Part shown: one piece after another, positions 30,510-38,318 of the stretch | Layout of the letters: each line of letters opens with the position of its first letter | Position numbering within the stretch: position 1 is the stretch's first letter | NCBI RefSeq assembly: GCF_007786235.1 | Contig: NZ_VNFK01000028.1 | Location: 1 to 41,092, forward strand | DNA: 41,092 nucleotides | From: Paenarthrobacter nitroguajacolicus | Lineage (GTDB): Bacteria > Actinomycetota > Actinomycetes > Actinomycetales > Micrococcaceae | Direction of reading: 5' to 3' | Position numbers and translations under genes: made by a program | The notes under the pieces: generated by a model | The model's database searches: none | What the model was told of the DNA's origin: nothing | What the model saw: the letters and a program-made list of their open reading frames with translations, nothing else

Positions 30510-33002
30510 TTACGCGGTCGGAGCGATCTCCGGGATGCGCGGCTTGGCGTTACCTTCGAACGTGAACTTGGCGTCGTCACCTTCGCCATCCACGTCCACC
30601 ACAACGATGTCACCGGAGTGCAGCTCGCCGAACAGGATCTTCTCGGACAGCTGGTCCTCGATCTCGCGCTGAATGGTGCGGCGCAGAGGCCGGGCACCCA
30701 TCGCGGGATCGTAACCACGCGTGGCCAGGAGAACCTTGGCAGCCGTGGTGAGCTCGATGCCCATGTCCTTGTCCTTGAGGCGACGCTCCAAACGGGTCAC
30801 GAACAGGTCCACGATCTCGATGATCTCGTCCTGCGTCAGCTGCGGGAACACCACGACGTCGTCAACACGGTTAAGGAACTCGGGGCGGAAGTGCTGCTTG
30901 AGCTCTTCGGTGACCCGGGCCCGCATGCGGTTGTAGCCGGTCTGGGTGTCCGTGCCGGACTGGAAGCCCGTGGCCACGCTCTTGGAGATATCGCGGGTAC
31001 CAAGGTTGGTGGTCATGATGATCACGGTGTTCTTGAAGTCCACCACGCGGCCCTGGGAGTCGGTCAGGCGGCCGTCTTCCAGAATCTGCAGCAGGGAGTT
31101 GAAGAGGTCCGCGTGGGCCTTCTCAACTTCGTCGAACAGGACAACGGAGAACGGACGCCTGCGGACCTTCTCGGTCAGCTGGCCGCCTTCTTCGTAGCCG
31201 ACGTAGCCCGGAGGTGCACCGAAGAGACGCGAAACCGTGTGCTTCTCGGAGTATTCGGACATGTCCAGCGTGATGAGGGCGTCCTCTTCACCGAACAGGA
31301 ACTCGGCAAGCGCCTTGGCGAGCTCGGTCTTGCCGACGCCGGTGGGGCCGGCGAAGATGAACGAGCCACCGGGACGCTTGGGGTCCTTCAGGCCTGCACG
31401 GGTACGGCGAATGGCCTGCGACAGGGCCTTGATGGCCTCGTCCTGGCCGACGACCCGCTTGTGCAGTTCGTCTTCCATCTTGAGCAGGCGCGAGGACTCT
31501 TCCTCGGTGAGCTTGAAGACCGGAATGCCTGTGGAGTTCGCCAGAACTTCAGCAATCAGGTCTTCGTCTACCTCGGAGATGTCGTCCATGCCGCCGGACT
31601 TCCAGTTGCGTTCCTTCTCCGCGCGTTCGGCAATGAGCTTCTGCTCCTTGTCGCGCAGCGAGGCAGCACCCTCAAAGTCCTGGGCGTCGATGGCGGATTC
31701 CTTCTCCATCTTCACCTCGGCGATCCGCTCATCCATGGCCTTGAGCTCCGGCGGAGCGGTCATGCGACGGATGCGCAGGCGTGCGCCGGCTTCGTCAATG
31801 AGGTCGATCGCCTTGTCCGGCAGGAAGCGGTCCGAGATGTAGCGTTCGGCCAGCTGCGCTGCGGAGGCGAGGGCGCCGTCGGTAATCGTGACGCGGTGGT
31901 GTGCCTCGTAACGGTCGCGAAGGCCCTTCAGGATCTCGATTGCGTGCGCAACAGAGGGTTCCTTGACCTGGATCGGCTGGAAGCGGCGCTCAAGAGCGGC
32001 ATCCTTTTCGATGTGCTTGCGGTACTCGTCCAGCGTGGTGGCACCAATGGTCTGGAGTTCACCACGGGCCAGCATGGGCTTCAGGATGGACGCAGCATCG
32101 ATCGCACCTTCGGCGGCACCTGCACCAACCAGGGTGTGGATCTCGTCGATGAAGAGGATGATGTCCCCGCGGGTGCGGATTTCCTTGAGGACCTTCTTCA
32201 GGCGCTCTTCGAAGTCACCGCGGTAGCGCGAGCCGGCAACCAGTGAGCCGAGGTCAAGCGTGTAGAGCTGCTTATCCTTGATGGTCTCCGGGACATCGCC
32301 GCGGACGATCGCTTGGGCGAGACCTTCGACGACGGCAGTCTTACCGACGCCGGGCTCACCAATCAGCACGGGATTGTTCTTGGTGCGGCGGGAGAGGACC
32401 TGCATGACGCGTTCCATCTCCTGCTCGCGGCCGATCACAGGATCGAGCTTGTTTTCGCGTGCAGCCTGGGTGAGGTTGCGGCCGAACTGGTCCAGCACTA
32501 CCGAGCCGGCAGGTGTACCTTCCGGCTGGCCCTGGCCAGAGCCGCTGCCTGCGGTCTCCTTGCCCTGGTAACCCGAGAGCAGCTGGATGACCTGCTGGCG
32601 GACCCGGTTGAGGTCCGCACCAAGCTTGACCAGTACCTGGGCGGCCACGCCTTCGCCCTCGCGAATGAGGCCGAGCAGGATGTGCTCAGTACCGATGTAG
32701 TTGTGGCCGAGCTGCAGTGCCTCGCGGAGCGAAAGCTCAAGCACCTTCTTGGCGCGCGGCGTGAAGGGGATGTGACCGGATGGAGCCTGCTGGCCCTGAC
32801 CGATAATCTCCTGCACCTGCTCGCGAACGCCATCGAGCGAAATGCTCAGGGACTCGAGCGCCTTGGCGGCAACGCCTTCACCCTCGTGGATCAGACCCAA
32901 GAGGATGTGCTCGGTACCGATGTAATTGTGGTTGAGCATCCGTGCCTCTTCTTGGGCAAGGACGACCACGCGACGGGCACGGTCCGTAAATCTCTCAAAC
33001 AT
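30510..33002 (-). CDS. clpC: ATP-dependent Clp protease ATPase subunit ClpC
   Basis: The 830-aa AAA+ unfoldase feeds substrates to ClpP. Two Clp_N repeats are clear (MFERFTDRARRVVVLAQEEA...HNYIGTEHILLGL, twice in about residues 1-145). AAA-1 has Walker A GEPGVGKTAVVEG near 214. A UVR segment (about 425-460: MKMEKESAIDAQDFEGAASLRDKE-type) follows, and AAA-2 has GPTGVGKTELAKAL near 555. The C-terminal D2-small domain includes RPLRRTIQREIEDQLSEKIL. GGAG lies about 10 nt before the start. Order clpC-lsr2-lysS matches mycobacteria and other actinobacteria. Confidence 0.97.
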   Translation of the reverse strand: MFERFTDRARRVVVLAQEEARMLNHNYIGTEHILLGLIHEGEGVAAKALESLSISLDGVREQVQEIIGQGQQAPSGHIPFTPRAKKVLELSLREALQLGHNYIGTEHILLGLIREGEGVAAQVLVKLGADLNRVRQQVIQLLSGYQGKETAGSGSGQGQPEGTPAGSVVLDQFGRNLTQAARENKLDPVIGREQEMERVMQVLSRRTKNNPVLIGEPGVGKTAVVEGLAQAIVRGDVPETIKDKQLYTLDLGSLVAGSRYRGDFEERLKKVLKEIRTRGDIILFIDEIHTLVGAGAAEGAIDAASILKPMLARGELQTIGATTLDEYRKHIEKDAALERRFQPIQVKEPSVAHAIEILKGLRDRYEAHHRVTITDGALASAAQLAERYISDRFLPDKAIDLIDEAGARLRIRRMTAPPELKAMDERIAEVKMEKESAIDAQDFEGAASLRDKEQKLIAERAEKERNWKSGGMDDISEVDEDLIAEVLANSTGIPVFKLTEEESSRLLKMEDELHKRVVGQDEAIKALSQAIRRTRAGLKDPKRPGGSFIFAGPTGVGKTELAKALAEFLFGEEDALITLDMSEYSEKHTVSRLFGAPPGYVGYEEGGQLTEKVRRRPFSVVLFDEVEKAHADLFNSLLQILEDGRLTDSQGRVVDFKNTVIIMTTNLGTRDISKSVATGFQSGTDTQTGYNRMRARVTEELKQHFRPEFLNRVDDVVVFPQLTQDEIIEIVDLFVTRLERRLKDKDMGIELTTAAKVLLATRGYDPAMGARPLRRTIQREIEDQLSEKILFGELHSGDIVVVDVDGEGDDAKFTFEGNAKPRIPEIAPTA

Positions 33003-33209
33003 TTCGCCACACTCCTAGCTACGACGTACTTTGATGCTACGTGCCGGAGCAAGACTTTTGGAGCGTGTTCGCCACAGGGGAAACATGACGCGGCCACGGA
33101 ATAAATCCGGTTCGCACCCTTGACCGTGGAGACACGTAGTGGCACCCTGTGTCCTCGACGGCCGGCCGCTACCTCCCACCGTCAGCAAAGGGACCGACTG
33201 GCGTATTAC

Positions 33210-33243
33210 TGGGCATCGTAGATCTTAGTGGGCATCGTAGATC
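33210..33243. repeat. Tandem 15-bp direct repeat
   Basis: TGGGCATCGTAGATC occurs at 33210-33224 and again at 33229-33243, a 19-bp period (4-bp spacer TTAG). It lies about 210-240 bp upstream of clpC. It could be a slippage duplication or a paired protein-binding site. Confidence 0.8.
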
Positions 33244-33365
33244 CGGAAGCATTGCGACCGCCCAATAGCGCCGCTATTCAGGGCCACCAGAGGCTGAGGC
33301 GATTCACCGAATATTCCTAGCCTTCGAGGAACCTGGAGCCCAACAAACCGGGCGGTTAAACTACC

Positions 33366-33394
33366 AATGCCCCGGCAGTGACTGCCGGGGCATT
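33366..33394 (-). terminator. Terminator of lsr2
   Basis: A perfect 13-bp stem (33366-33378 with 33382-33394) and a TGA/TCA 3-nt loop lie 11 nt past the lsr2 stop. GTAGTTTAACC follows on the minus strand. Confidence 0.85.
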
Positions 33395-33405
33395 GAAGTG
33401 GTGAA

Positions 33406-33732
33406 TCAGGAATTGGCCTTTTGGTAGGCTTCCTGAATTTCGGCCTGAATACGTCCGCGGCTGTTAACCGTGTAGCCATTGTCACGTGCCCACTGGCGAA
33501 TCTGTGCGGAGTCCTGGCTGCGGGCAGCTGTTGCACGTCCCCGCGTGGCGCGACCAGAGGAAGTCTTCCTGGCCTTAGCGACGAATGGCTCCAGGGCGTT
33601 CCGAAGCGAAGCTGCGTTGGCCGTGGACAGGTCCATCTCGTAGCTCACACCGTCCAGGCCAAAACGGACAGTTTCGTCCGCAGCCCCTTCATCCAGGTCA
33701 TCGACGAGGATGATTTTTACTTTCTGTGCCAT
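33406..33732 (-). CDS. lsr2: Nucleoid-associated xenogeneic silencer Lsr2
   Basis: The 108-aa protein bridges AT-rich DNA and silences foreign genes, the actinobacterial functional counterpart of H-NS. The N-terminal dimerisation strands (MAQKVKIILVDDLDEGAADETVRFGLDGVSYEMDLS) and C-terminal DNA-binding domain with the RGR AT-hook-like motif (RQWARDNGYTVNSRGRIQAEI, about residues 79-99) are intact. AGAGG lies 7 nt before ATG 33732. It sits between clpC and lysS as in mycobacteria and ends in its own terminator. Confidence 0.97.
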   Translation of the reverse strand: MAQKVKIILVDDLDEGAADETVRFGLDGVSYEMDLSTANAASLRNALEPFVAKARKTSSGRATRGRATAARSQDSAQIRQWARDNGYTVNSRGRIQAEIQEAYQKANS

Positions 33733-33862
33733 GAGTTGCCTCTCATTGGGAGGGATGGATAATCAGAAATTCCCCGGGTTTCTTTATTGATTATCTGTCA
33801 CGGCAAGCACGCGCGTCAAAGCACAATTGGATTCGACGGTAACCACAACCCAATTGCAGGGC

Positions 33863-34036
33863 CTATTTAGCGACTGGACCATCAGTGGCTGGGCCGGAAT
33901 TTTTCGAATTCGCTTCGGCCTGGGCGCGGGCTTCGGCCTGGCGCTCGGATTTGTCAGCATTGAAGATCGACTTCATGGCAAACCAGAAGATCAATCCCAC
34001 CACTACCGATGGCGCCAGGACTGCGATGTACTCCAT
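33863..34036 (-). CDS. Small membrane protein downstream of lysS
   Basis: The 57-aa protein reads MEYIAVLAPSVVVGLIFWFA, then MKSIFNADKSERQAEARAQA and a soluble tail ending VAK. It has one N-terminal transmembrane helix (about residues 3-22) and a charged tail rich in A/E/K. Its ATG is 2 nt past the lysS stop, with GAAGGAC 8 nt upstream, inside the end of lysS. Translational coupling to lysS is strongly indicated. Similar short membrane proteins are common after lysS in Micrococcaceae (from memory). Function unknown. Confidence 0.88.
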   Translation of the reverse strand: MEYIAVLAPSVVVGLIFWFAMKSIFNADKSERQAEARAQAEANSKNSGPATDGPVAK

Positions 34037-34038
34037 GA

Positions 34039-35568
34039 TCAGTGTCCTTCGGGCTTCAGCAAGGGGAACAGGATGGTTTCGCGGATACCCGCGCCGGTGA
34101 ACAGCATCACCAGGCGGTCGATGCCAAGTCCGATGCCACCCATGGGCGGCGCACCGTATTCGAGGGCACGGAGGAAGTCCTCGTCCAGCTGCATGGCTTC
34201 CTCATCGCCCGCAGCAGAGCGGCGTGACTGCTCCGTGAGGCGGTCCCGCTGGATCACAGGGTCAATGAGCTCGGAGAATGCAGTACCGCGCTCCATGCCG
34301 CCGATGATCAGGTCCCACGCTTCGATCAGGCGGCCGTCCTCGCGGTGCGGGCGGGCCAGCGGCTGGGCCGAGGGCGGGTAGTCGTAGACGAACGTGGGGT
34401 TCAGCAGTGTGGGCTCCACGATCTCGCCAAACAGCTCAACCACGATCTTCTCGGCGTCCCACTTGGGGTCAACCTTGACCTCGTGCTTGGCAGCGAGCGC
34501 CAACAGTTCCTCAACAGTAGTGTCCGGAGTGATCTCCACACCCACTGCTTCGGAAAGACCCGGGTACACCGCAACCCAAGCCCATTCGCCGTCGAGATTG
34601 ATTTCGCCGGCATCCGTTTGGATGGTGCGGGTTCCAACAACGTCGGCCACATTCAGGATAATTTCCTTCATGCGTTCGGCCATGACGAATTGGTCCGCCC
34701 ACGCTTCGTAACATTCCAAGGTGGTGAACTCGGGGCTGTGTGTGGAGTCGACGCCTTCGTTGCGGAACACCCGGCCCATGTCGTAAACACGGTCAATGCC
34801 ACCAACAACGGCACGCTTCAGGAAAAGCTCGGTGGCGATGCGAAGGGTCATCTTCTGGTCGAAGGCGTTCATGTGCGTCTCGAACGGGCGGGCTGTAGCG
34901 CCGCCGTGGACCAGCTGCAGGATGGGGGTTTCCACTTCGACGTAGCCGTGGCGGTCCAGGGTGTCCCGGACGGAGCGGGTGATGGCGGCGCGCTTATAGA
35001 CCATCTCGCGGGCTTCGTCGCGGACCATGAGGTCCACGTACCGTTGGCGCACCCGGGTTTCCTCGTTCAGCTCGGCGTGCAGGACCGGGAGCGGGCGGAG
35101 AGCCTTGGACGCCATGGACCAGGAGTCGGCCATCACGGACAGCTCGCCGCGCCGGGACGAGATGACCTCGCCCTTGATGAACACGTGGTCGCCGAGGTCC
35201 ACCAGCGCTTTCCAGTCGGCGAGGGCTTCCTCGCCGACGTTGGCCAGGCTCAGCATGGCCTGCAGGCGTACGCCCTTGCCGTCCACGCCGCCCTCCTGGA
35301 GGGTTGCGAAGCACAGCTTTCCGGTGTTGCGCACGAACACCACACGGCCCGTGACGCCCACGGTGTCGCCCGTGGTCTCGTCAGCTTCCAGGTGCGCGTA
35401 TTTCTCGCGGATTTCACTCAGCGAGTGGGTCCGCTCAACACCCACCGGATAAGCCTCTGTGCCGCGTTCGATCAGCTTGGCGCGCTTCTCCATACGGATG
35501 CGCATTTGCTCGCTGGCGTCGACGGGCTCTGCGGAGGTGTTCGGGGCTGGGGTGTTTGCGGAAGTCAC
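34039..35568 (-). CDS. lysS: Lysyl-tRNA synthetase (class II)
   Basis: The 509-aa enzyme charges tRNA-Lys. An N-terminal OB-fold anticodon-binding domain (about residues 65-170, DTVGVTGRVVFVRNTGKLCFATL...) precedes the class II core. Motif 2 is visible in RVFRNEGVDSTHSPEFTTLECYEAW near 260, and motif 3 in GGIGLGIDRLVMLFTG near 480. The start is GTG 35568, just after AAGGA; TAAACT 8 nt upstream may be a -10, giving a very short leader. The gene is divergent from the hydrolase array. Its cognate tRNA-Lys is at the left end of this window. Confidence 0.97.
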   Translation of the reverse strand: MTSANTPAPNTSAEPVDASEQMRIRMEKRAKLIERGTEAYPVGVERTHSLSEIREKYAHLEADETTGDTVGVTGRVVFVRNTGKLCFATLQEGGVDGKGVRLQAMLSLANVGEEALADWKALVDLGDHVFIKGEVISSRRGELSVMADSWSMASKALRPLPVLHAELNEETRVRQRYVDLMVRDEAREMVYKRAAITRSVRDTLDRHGYVEVETPILQLVHGGATARPFETHMNAFDQKMTLRIATELFLKRAVVGGIDRVYDMGRVFRNEGVDSTHSPEFTTLECYEAWADQFVMAERMKEIILNVADVVGTRTIQTDAGEINLDGEWAWVAVYPGLSEAVGVEITPDTTVEELLALAAKHEVKVDPKWDAEKIVVELFGEIVEPTLLNPTFVYDYPPSAQPLARPHREDGRLIEAWDLIIGGMERGTAFSELIDPVIQRDRLTEQSRRSAAGDEEAMQLDEDFLRALEYGAPPMGGIGLGIDRLVMLFTGAGIRETILFPLLKPEGH

Positions 35569-35631
35569 AGTCCTTAAGTTTACCGGTGATTACGGGCCTT
35601 TACTTCCGGGCCCCAAGATCAGGCGAACGCC

Positions 35632-35637
35632 TAGACT
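35632..35637 (+). promoter_or_regulatory. Leaderless-type -10 of hydrolase 1
   Basis: TAGACT ends 7 nt before GTG 35645. Confidence 0.6.
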
Positions 35638-35644
35638 CGGGATT

Positions 35645-36541
35645 GTGGAGACATGGACGGTTGAAACGGACGACGGCGGCGGCCAGCTTGAGGTGCACAC
35701 CTTCCGGCCTGCCTCGGGTGCGTCGATTCCGGGGTCGAAGGCACCTGCTGAACCGGCCGGCGTCGTGCTTGTCCATGGCACGTTGGTGACCGATTCCCTG
35801 TACTGGCCATTCGCACGGACCCTCAGCGTTATGTTGGGCCGACCGGTTCACAGCTATAACCGACGCGGCCGTGGGCATTCCGCGCCCCAACCGCCGGGCT
35901 ATTCCGTGGACACGGAGATCGCGGACCTTCAAGCAGTCATGGAAAAAAGCGGTTCCACGGATGTTGTGGCGCACAGTTATGGCGGATTCGTGGCGCTGCA
36001 GGCCGCCCGCCGCGCCAAGATCAACAGACTTGTCACCTACGACGCCGCGGTGTCGCTGTCCGGCAACCTCAGCAGCAGGTGGCGCCCGGAGCTTGAGGAA
36101 GCAGTCACTGCGGGCAAGCTGGACCACGCATGGGCACACCTGGTGCAGGGGTTGGGGACCGCTGGGCCCATTTCCTACCTGCCCATGGGTGCGCTGCGGA
36201 CGCTGAGTGTCCTCTCGGCCCGGACCCGGCTGGGCTTGGAGATGCGTTCCCTGCTGCCCACCGCGGTCACCGAAATGAGGGCGGTACTGGATGCCGACGC
36301 GCACCTTCACGACTTCATGAAACTCTCTACCCCCACCCTGATGCTCAGCGGCGGGTGGAGTCCGTCGTATTTCGCAGAGACTGGCCGGATCCTCGCCGGA
36401 GCTGTGCCGGCCATCGAATTTGCGATTGTGCCGCTGCAGTTCCATGAAGGTCCGCTGCGCCCCGGCCGGCGCCTCGCGGCACGCATTGCCCGGTTCCTTT
36501 CGGGGAGCCACCTACCAGGAGAACCTGCCAACGCCGCCTAG
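35645..36541 (+). CDS. Alpha/beta hydrolase, tandem paralogue 1
   Basis: The 298-aa protein has an alpha/beta-hydrolase fold: oxyanion-type VLVHGTLV (about residues 41-48), the family-specific SYNRRGRGHSAPQ (about 70-82), and nucleophile elbow AHSYGG with Ser111. A late His is in LQFHEGPLRPG near 278. The usual acid after strand 7 is missing (LMLSGGWSPSYF), but YDAAVS near 135 supplies a conserved Asp. It is soluble, with no signal peptide. GTG 35645 is preferred to the in-frame start at 35459 because of the -10 hexamer. Substrate unknown; esterase or haloperoxidase-like activity is likeliest. It is followed by two paralogues. Confidence 0.85.
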   Translation: METWTVETDDGGGQLEVHTFRPASGASIPGSKAPAEPAGVVLVHGTLVTDSLYWPFARTLSVMLGRPVHSYNRRGRGHSAPQPPGYSVDTEIADLQAVMEKSGSTDVVAHSYGGFVALQAARRAKINRLVTYDAAVSLSGNLSSRWRPELEEAVTAGKLDHAWAHLVQGLGTAGPISYLPMGALRTLSVLSARTRLGLEMRSLLPTAVTEMRAVLDADAHLHDFMKLSTPTLMLSGGWSPSYFAETGRILAGAVPAIEFAIVPLQFHEGPLRPGRRLAARIARFLSGSHLPGEPANAA

Positions 36542-36544
36542 GAT
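36539..36544 (+). promoter_or_regulatory. Leaderless-type -10 of hydrolase 2
   Basis: TAGGAT overlaps the stop codon of hydrolase 1 (TAG) and ends 6 nt before GTG 36551. Confidence 0.5.
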
Positions 36545-36550
36545 GTTCCG

Positions 36551-37405
36551 GTGAGGGAACGCGAGATAAGGACGCACGACGGCGGCAAGCTCGCCTTGTA
36601 CAGCTACGGCACCGAAGACGCGCCCGGCGAACGCCGCGTGGTGCTCATCGGAGGGGCGTTCCTCACAGCGCTCATATATCGGCCCTTCTCCGTCGCCCTG
36701 TCAAAGGGCCTGGGTGAGGGCTGGGCCGTGGACGTGTATGACCGCCGCGGCCGGGGCAAATCCACGGAACAGCCGCACGACTACTCCATGGCTACGGAGA
36801 TTGCCGACGTCCGCACCATTTTGGACGCTACCGGAGCACGGAACATCCTGGGCCACAGCCTGGGCGGATCCGTGGCCTTGAACGCAGCCCAGGCCTTCGC
36901 CGGCACGCACCACCAGCCGGACAAACTCGCGGTGTACGACGCCGCGGTGAATATTGACGGAAGCATGGACACGGACTGGCTTGCCGGGTTCGCGGACTCG
37001 GTCAACAAGGGCCATATCAATCGGGCAATGGCACGGATGCGGCGGGGAATGCATCCGGGAACGGCCCTCGCGCGGGTCCCGGAGCCGGTGTTGGTGGGGC
37101 TCATGGCCGTGGTGTCGCGGACCAAGGTGAACAAGTTATTTCGTGAGCTTATGCCGTCCGGCGTGGGTGAGCTGAAGGCAGCGTTCGAAACCTCCGATAC
37201 ACCTCGTGACTTCTCTGTTCTGCCACCCACCACGCACTTCATGGTGGGAAAGAAGAGTCCCCAGTTCTATAAGGTCGCCGCCGCGCGCCTGAACAGGGCC
37301 GTCCCGGGCAGCACGCTGGAGGTCTCTCCGAAGGGATTTCACGGGTCGGTTCCCGCGGCCGTCAGCGAGCTCGTGTCCGACATTTCGGAGTACTTCAAAC
37401 GCTGA
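36551..37405 (+). CDS. Alpha/beta hydrolase, tandem paralogue 2
   Basis: The 284-aa paralogue has YDRRGRGKSTEQ (about residues 63-74), nucleophile elbow GHSLGG with Ser103, VYDAAVN near 132, and a late His in GFHGSV near 263. The oxyanion-loop motif is changed from HG to GG (VLIGGAFL), which may affect catalysis or ligand. The strand-7 position has Lys (VGKKSPQFY) rather than an acid. It starts 9 nt after hydrolase 1 at GTG 36551, so it could be read both from its own -10 and by read-through. Confidence 0.85.
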   Translation: MREREIRTHDGGKLALYSYGTEDAPGERRVVLIGGAFLTALIYRPFSVALSKGLGEGWAVDVYDRRGRGKSTEQPHDYSMATEIADVRTILDATGARNILGHSLGGSVALNAAQAFAGTHHQPDKLAVYDAAVNIDGSMDTDWLAGFADSVNKGHINRAMARMRRGMHPGTALARVPEPVLVGLMAVVSRTKVNKLFRELMPSGVGELKAAFETSDTPRDFSVLPPTTHFMVGKKSPQFYKVAAARLNRAVPGSTLEVSPKGFHGSVPAAVSELVSDISEYFKR

Positions 37406-37456
37406 CTGGTTTTCCACATACGTGGCCGCATGCTGCCTGCTGTCAGGTGGCTCGGT

Positions 37457-37462
37457 TAGGCT
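37457..37462 (+). promoter_or_regulatory. Leaderless-type -10 of hydrolase 3
   Basis: TAGGCT ends 6 nt before ATG 37469. Confidence 0.55.
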
Positions 37463-37468
37463 CAAGAC

Positions 37469-38302
37469 ATGACGCGCGACATCATCATCTCAACCGACGG
37501 CGGACACCTCGAAGTTCTCACCACAGGTGGTGAGCTTGCAGCGGCAGGTTCCGGCGTCGTCGTCGTTCCTGCCTCCATGGTGACCGCCTCCGATTACACG
37601 CGTTTCGCCCAAAAACTGAGTGAGGCTCTGGGCCGCCCCGTCCACACCTTCAACCGTCGTGGACGTGGTGATTCCTCGCCGCAGGCCGAGGACTACACCC
37701 TTGAAGCCGATATCCGGGACCTTGAGGCCGTCATGAAGCATACGTCCAGCACTGACGTGTTTGGTCACAGCTTCGGCGGCGCAGTGGCCTTGCATGCGGC
37801 ACGGACGCTCCCGGTGGAACGCCTCGCCGTCTACGACCCCGCAGTCTCCGTCAACCACAGCGTCAAGGCCGAATGGGCGCCTGAGTATGAACGCGCGACG
37901 GCGGCGGGAGACTACGATCGCGGTCTCGCCGTTCTGATCAAGGGAGTCGAGACCGGTGGCGCCTTCGCTCGCATGCCACTGTCCATGCTGACATTGGCGA
38001 ACAAGCTCACCGCCGGCACGCCGATGGGTCGGCAAATGCGTGAGTTGATGACCTGTGGTGTTCGCGAGATCAAGGCAGTGATTGCCGCCGACATGCCGGC
38101 TGAACCCTTCCTGGAGCTACCGTTGGAGACCCTAATCGTGGTGGGCGAAAAGAGCCCAGCCTACTTTGGTGTTGCCTGCGGCCAGATCCACGACGTCCTG
38201 TCCGGCTCAAGCTACACCATCCTGCCCGGCTTCGGCCATGACGGCCCCATCAAGGCTCCTGAAAAGCTGATCTCTGAGTTGTCGGAGTTCTTCTCGGGTT
38301 AG
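37469..38302 (+). CDS. Alpha/beta hydrolase, tandem paralogue 3
   Basis: The 277-aa paralogue has FNRRGRGDSSPQ (about residues 61-72), nucleophile elbow GHSFGG with Ser101, VYDPAVS near 127, and a late His in GFGHDGP near 261. The oxyanion-loop motif reads VVVPASMVTA, lacking the usual HG. The strand-7 segment VVGEKSPAYF carries Glu, unlike paralogues 1 and 2. It lies 63 nt after hydrolase 2, with its own apparent leaderless promoter. Confidence 0.85.
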   Translation: MTRDIIISTDGGHLEVLTTGGELAAAGSGVVVVPASMVTASDYTRFAQKLSEALGRPVHTFNRRGRGDSSPQAEDYTLEADIRDLEAVMKHTSSTDVFGHSFGGAVALHAARTLPVERLAVYDPAVSVNHSVKAEWAPEYERATAAGDYDRGLAVLIKGVETGGAFARMPLSMLTLANKLTAGTPMGRQMRELMTCGVREIKAVIAADMPAEPFLELPLETLIVVGEKSPAYFGVACGQIHDVLSGSSYTILPGFGHDGPIKAPEKLISELSEFFSG

Positions 38303-38318
38303 TCTCGTTGCGCGGCAA

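Larger units (their letters stand above)
33003..33405. other. 403-nt clpC/lsr2 intergenic region
   Basis: No protein gene is supported here. It should hold the clpC promoter (minus strand). TAGCAT at 33034-33039 is a weak -10, and GTTCGC-CACAG-GGG at 33067-33080 differs by one base from the ClgR box GTTCGC-N5-GCG. A 15-bp direct repeat sits at 33210-33243, and the lsr2 terminator at 33366-33394. Confidence 0.5.

Noticed and set aside
27973..32246. Long plus-strand frames (569 aa, 542 aa) opposite the S9 peptidase, glycosyltransferase and clpC
   Set aside because: Antisense shadows of unmistakable genes, with no family resemblance and no plausible start signals.
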